Positions 6,625-7,056 of a DNA stretch of 7,056 bases are shown in pieces (within the stretch, counting starts at the first letter, position 1; each line of letters starts with the position of its first letter). The translations under genes and the position numbers were made by a program. Origin of the DNA: Microcoleaceae cyanobacterium UBA11344. Its GTDB lineage: Bacteria; Cyanobacteriota; Cyanobacteriia; Cyanobacteriales; Microcoleaceae. The notes below the pieces were generated by a model. It was not told the DNA's origin. It saw only the letters and a program-made list of their open reading frames with translations, and did no database searches. The DNA lies in the NCBI GenBank assembly GCA_003483675.1, contig DMYK01000024.1, forward strand, positions 1-7,056. Direction: 5' to 3'.

Positions 6625-6629
6625 CTCCT
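6625..6629 (-). promoter_or_regulatory. ribosome binding site that decides the start at 6616
   Basis: AGGAG (within GCAGGAGTC) stands 8 nt before ATG 6616 and only 5 nt before the adjacent ATG 6619. The other two lipoxygenase genes in the window also have an 8-nt spacing, which favours 6616. Confidence 0.7.
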
Positions 6630-6661
6630 GCAAATTTAGTACACCCTATGTAACTATACTG

Positions 6662-6690
6662 ATTATAGGACAATTAAGGAGATTTGTCTA
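6662..6690 (-). promoter_or_regulatory. sigma70-type promoter of the 668-aa lipoxygenase gene
   Basis: The -35 is TAGACA (6690-6685, 5 of 6 to TTGACA) and the -10 is a perfect TATAAT (6667-6662), with exactly 17 bp between them. Initiation would be near 6655, giving a leader of about 40 nt before the ATG at 6616. The -10 lies inside the extra codons of a longer open frame starting at 6673, so that upstream ATG would not be on this transcript. Confidence 0.65.
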
Positions 6691-6700
6691 GATTTGTACA
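6683..6700 (-). promoter_or_regulatory. HLR1-like direct repeat (candidate RpaB box) overlapping the -35
   Basis: On the minus strand two 8-base half-sites, TGTACAAA (6700-6693) and TAGACAAA (6690-6683), are separated by TC, giving a 10-bp period. The HLR1 consensus for the cyanobacterial response regulator RpaB is two copies of (G/T)TTACA(A/T)(A/T) separated by two bases. The first half-site matches 7 of 8 positions and the second 6 of 8. The second half-site contains the -35 hexamer, a position where a bound regulator would be expected to repress. This is inference from a short degenerate motif. A perfect inverted copy of TAGACAAA also lies at 6728-6735 on the plus strand. Confidence 0.35.
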
Positions 6701-6774
6701 TAAATTATAGTTCAGTTTCTCACCCTGTAGACAAAGTTTCCTTCGGGATCTATCGAAAACATATTACCAATTAG

Positions 6775-7056
6775 CTATTTCCCAGTTTTAACTTCTAATT
6801 TGCCGCCATTGCTGGGGCTAAAAGTTACTTGGAATTCAGCAGTCTTTTCAGCACCTGCCGGGGTACCGGCAGGAATTTGCAAAACTGGCAGAGGAGTTTC
6901 TTGGAGGAAATCTTTAGCTGCTTGATTTGTAGGATCGAACTGCACGATGTCGCCGTTTTGCTGAACTTTGACTCGATAAGTCAAACTTTCGGTAAAGGTG
7001 GGAGTGGTGCTCCAACTTTGGTCAATTTGTGCATACAAATTTTTGCCGATCGCGTC
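6775..7056 (-). CDS. C-terminal fragment of a cyanobacterial protein of unknown function (5' end outside window)
   Basis: The frame is open to the right edge: 93 codons are visible, ending in TAG at 6777-6775. The TTG at 7038 that could be read as a start is almost certainly an internal Leu codon, because the frame continues upstream as DAIGKN-LYAQIDQSW. The visible part has no membrane segment and no catalytic motif I recognise. It reads as a Trp-containing amphipathic start (YAQIDQSW, TYRVKV), a central PLPVLQIP segment, and a beta-rich end (AEFQVTFSP, KLEVKTGK). From memory this resembles the C-terminal module of cyanobacterial DUF4335-type proteins, but I cannot confirm that here. It is separated from the lipoxygenase gene by 158 bp that hold a separate promoter, so it is probably not part of the oxylipin unit. 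The reading frame continues for 20 sense codons after the TAG (see findings). Confidence 0.75.
   Translation of the reverse strand, partial: DAIGKNLYAQIDQSWSTTPTFTESLTYRVKVQQNGDIVQFDPTNQAAKDFLQETPLPVLQIPAGTPAGAEKTAEFQVTFSPSNGGKLEVKTGK

Noticed and set aside
6617..6673. Longer N-terminus (19 extra residues) for the 668-aa lipoxygenase from ATG 6673
   Set aside because: The perfect TATAAT at 6667-6662 lies inside these codons, so the predicted transcript begins after that ATG; AGGAG at 6629-6625 serves ATG 6616.
6704..6734. Second promoter (TATAAT at 6709-6704) for the 668-aa lipoxygenase
   Set aside because: The best -35, TTGTCT, matches only 4 of 6 with a 19-bp spacer, clearly worse than the promoter at 6690-6662.
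6775..7038. Complete 87-aa small gene starting at TTG 7038
   Set aside because: The frame is open upstream to the window edge and reads naturally through the TTG as Leu, so this is the tail of a longer protein.

Overview
The window looks like cyanobacterial chromosome. The perfect HIP1 octamer GCGATCGC occurs four times in 7 kb (about 0.1 expected by chance), with many further CGATCG cores, and the base composition is moderately AT-rich. All supported genes lie on the minus strand, so they read from right to left. I cannot name the genus.

Layout in transcription order. (1) 7056-6775: the C-terminal end of a protein whose start lies beyond the right edge. It resembles a cyanobacterial protein of unknown function. 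(2) 6774-6617: an intergenic region with a good sigma70-type promoter (TAGACA, 17 bp, TATAAT). Its -35 box lies inside a two-half-site direct repeat resembling the HLR1 box of the response regulator RpaB. (3) 6616-4610: a 668-residue lipoxygenase with an N-terminal transthyretin-like beta-sandwich. (4) 4609-4320: a 290-bp gap with a long-looped stem and an operator-like dyad. (5) 4319-1545: a 924-residue protein with two LamG/concanavalin-like domains fused to a lipoxygenase domain. (6) 1544-1426: a short gap. (7) 1425-58: a 455-residue stand-alone mini-lipoxygenase, evidently a paralogue of the catalytic half of gene 5. (8) 57-1: a weak hairpin, then a strong ribosome binding site for another gene that must start just beyond the left edge.

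All three lipoxygenases keep the metal-ligand pattern of the family: His-x4-His, later His-x3-Asn, and the C-terminal carboxylate. They differ in ways that matter for chemistry. The residue at the Coffa stereocontrol site is Gly in genes 5 and 7 (R-type prediction) and Ala in gene 3 (S-type prediction). The C-terminal ligand is Ile in genes 5 and 7 and Val in gene 3. None has a recognisable PLAT domain, the usual N-terminal lipid-binding module. Instead they carry a transthyretin-like fold, two LamG domains, or nothing.

Taken together the locus is best read as a fatty-acid dioxygenase (oxylipin) island. Paralogous enzymes with the same core have been given different N-terminal modules and possibly different stereochemistry, perhaps under light-stress control. 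No hydroperoxide-processing partner (allene oxide synthase, hydroperoxide lyase, catalase-like protein) is inside the window. Substrate, product and regulation are inferred from sequence only.
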